Position numbers and translations under genes: made by a program. Under the pieces are notes generated by a model. That model did not search any database. It saw nothing but the letters and a program-made list of their open reading frames with translations, and was not told the DNA's origin. This document shows positions 63,501-64,000 of a DNA stretch of 64,000 bases, one piece after another. The first letter of the stretch is position 1. Every line of letters starts with the position of its first letter. Source of the stretch: Bacteroidales bacterium (lineage in GTDB: Bacteria > Bacteroidota > Bacteroidia > Bacteroidales > Bacteroidaceae); contig SUXQ01000003.1 of NCBI GenBank assembly GCA_015060905.1, forward strand, positions 142,090 through 206,089, in the 5' to 3' direction.

Positions 63501-63797
63501 AGCCTTTTGGGATAGCTCATTGCGAAGCTTGATTTCAAACTCGGAACCATATAGATTACGTTCACGATTCAGACGAGGTATATAGAACTCTCGCTTTTGC
63601 TTGTTGGCTTTTTCGGTAACGAATGTGGGAGAAGTGAAGATGAAACGCAACTCATCAATATCCTTGAGTTGTGCTTTCAGCTCTTCAAAAGCGTAGATTG
63701 AAAAACACGAAGCCGCAATAGCCACTTTACTGCCACTGCGTAGCTCCGTAACAAAATCACCTTTTAAGGTCTTGTTAATATTATCTATCAGCTCCAT
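60552..63797 (-). CDS. SNF2-type helicase with degenerate PLD-like N-terminal domain
   Basis: A 1081-residue helicase. Residues 1-200 resemble the phospholipase D-like fold found before such helicases (SKVAIAASCFSIYAFEELK, RFIFTSPTF), but no HKD pair is visible. The SNF2 motor follows: Q-motif NFQKDACLAIINKL, Walker A LADSVGLGKTFTAL, DESH box VVIDESHNFRNG, motif III MLSATPVNNRFNDLKNQ, motif V ATDCISEGQNLQDCDYLINY and motif VI RIIQRFGRIDRIGSRN. It is the first gene of helicase-DUF4391-mod-res, likely translocating on or remodelling foreign DNA for the restriction subunits. Confidence 0.9.
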   Translation of the reverse strand: MELIDNINKTLKGDFVTELRSGSKVAIAASCFSIYAFEELKAQLKDIDELRFIFTSPTFVTEKANKQKREFYIPRLNRERNLYGSEFEIKLRNELSQKAIAKECAEWIRQKACFKSNRTGENMMGFATIDDKAYMPITGFTTVELGCERGDNAYTMINKFSAPFSQQYLSLFDQVWNDNAKMQVVTDKVLDNITNAYKENAPDFLYFVTLYNIFREFLDDLSEDDLPNEATGFKESQIWNKLYNFQKDACLAIINKLEKYNGCILADSVGLGKTFTALSVIKYYENRNKSVLVLCPKKLNDNWITYKSNYLNNPIAKDRLRYDVFFHSDLSRKGGKTNGQDLSYINWGNYDLVVIDESHNFRNGGKVTTDENDDNPRENRYLQLMNRVIRSGVKTKVLMLSATPVNNRFNDLKNQIQLAYEGESEKIDELLNTSSSIDDIFRQAQKEYNIWAKLPAEERTTKELLNRLSFDFFEVLDSVTIARSRKHIEQYYDTADIGKFPTRLTPIPRRPDLTNLDSVINYNEIYEIVSRLNLAIYTPSDFILASRVERYIDTDSDGGYFAGRGMAGREKGIRRLMSINLLKRLESSVNSFRLTLERIKNLISSTIDKLATIEQGENFELELEDISQNLDYDDREADMFIGGKKTKIALQDLDHIAWRRYLEEDIENLNLLLLMLADITPEHDSKLQQLVADLRYKFANPINENNKKVIIFTAFSDTAEYLYDCLAGPIKQRHGLHTALVSGDVEARSTLRLPQREKLDFNKVLTLFSPISKEKATIYPHIQDEIDVLIATDCISEGQNLQDCDYLINYDIHWNPVRIIQRFGRIDRIGSRNKVIQLVNYWPNVTLDEYIDLKGRVEARMKVSVLTSTGDDNPISPEEKGDLEYRREQLKRLQSEVVDIEEMNTGISIMDLGLNEFRMDLLAYLKEHPNIEHTPFGLHAVVPAREDSPSGVVYVLKNRNNGVNIDHKNRLHPFYMVYISDDKEVIVNHLSPKELLDRLRFLCKSKDTPYMDICREFNHITRDGKNMQHYSDLLGDAIASIINVKEESDIDSFLSGVQGSLFTEEIRGLDDFELICFLVIK

Positions 63798-63865
63798 ACC
63801 GTTCCCACATTAAGTAGGTTGGATATCGGGCTTCAGATAACCATAATGTTTATTCTTATTTCTGT

Positions 63866-64000
63866 TCAGACACAAAAAAGCGTGAAGCCCTGCACTGTCG
63901 CTCGCTTCACGATTAGAGGCTCCTGAGAATTGCCCATCCTGTCGAAACGAGCAACGCAAAAGCCCCACGCCGATATGTATAACACAACCTCTATACCGTT
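63866..64000 (-). other. Leader region with hairpin; possible 3' end of a gene beyond the window
   Basis: On the minus strand a frame stays open from the window edge to a TGA at 63866 (NGIEVVLYISAWGFCVARFD, then ~24 more codons). Coding is uncertain because the same bases hold a structured hairpin, and I do not recognise the product. The 200 bases upstream of the helicase gene otherwise show no consensus promoter. Confidence 0.25.
63874..63911 (-). terminator. Terminator or attenuator upstream of the helicase gene
   Basis: On the minus strand CGTGAAGC (63904-63911) pairs with GCTTCACG (63881-63888) around a 15-base loop, followed by CTTTTTTG. It would stop transcripts from the right before the helicase start at 63797. 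Confidence 0.55.

Noticed and set aside
60552..63797. Calling the helicase an active phospholipase D-nuclease helicase
   Set aside because: The N-terminal region has the general fold pattern, but I cannot find the two HKD motifs needed for activity.

Overview
The window looks like a chromosomal segment of a saccharolytic gut-type Bacteroidales (Bacteroidota). The signs are: many promoters with the Bacteroidota -7 box TAnnTTTG; secreted or lipoprotein glycosidases (GH10, GH43, GH97); an S41 lipoprotein protease; a rpsL-rpsG-fusA cluster preceded by a DUF3467 gene; and a serine recombinase remnant of the Bacteroides invertase type. Genus cannot be fixed from the sequence alone.

Bases 1-30200 are mostly core genome. 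On the minus strand lie fusA (partial), rpsG and rpsL, then a glyS-FKBP-DUF3467 operon and a membrane acyltransferase. The plus strand carries topoisomerase IV subunit A, an overlapping exported protein with a perfect 23-bp palindrome in its signal-peptide codons, and an S41 protease. The minus strand then has an EEP-family lipoprotein, an acyltransferase, a GH43, a phosphoesterase, two duplicated immunity-like genes with decayed gene fragments, dus, class III fbp and the leuACDB operon. MalQ, a large secreted protein and an MgtC-like protein follow on the plus strand, then a tRNA-Leu(UAG) behind an array of decayed promoter copies.

Bases 30200-44190 mix accessory and metabolic genes. They include three consecutive large hairpin units ending in a truncated serine recombinase, and a small type IV restriction locus (XRE regulator, Mrr, EVE-like protein). 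After these come a GH10 xylanase broken by one frameshift, a LysM glucosaminidase, cdd, a low-molecular-weight phosphatase, a GH97, and a complete rhamnose locus (araC-type regulator divergent from rhaB-rhaA-rhaT-rhaD).

Bases 44190-64000 are a defence-type island. On the minus strand hipB-hipA lead into a short ThiC-like enzyme overlapping a membrane protein of unknown function. Diverging from them is an AT-rich, tightly overlapped six-gene operon: XRE regulator, a protein with two GHKL ATPase modules (the second histidine-kinase-like), a receiver-domain protein with an unknown C-terminal domain, two small unknown proteins and an N6-adenine DNA methyltransferase. It faces a four-gene minus-strand cluster: helicase with a degenerate PLD-like N-terminus, DUF4391, type III Mod and type III Res. 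The best candidates for undescribed biology are the six-gene kinase/receiver/methylase operon and the ThiC-like/membrane pair next to hipBA.
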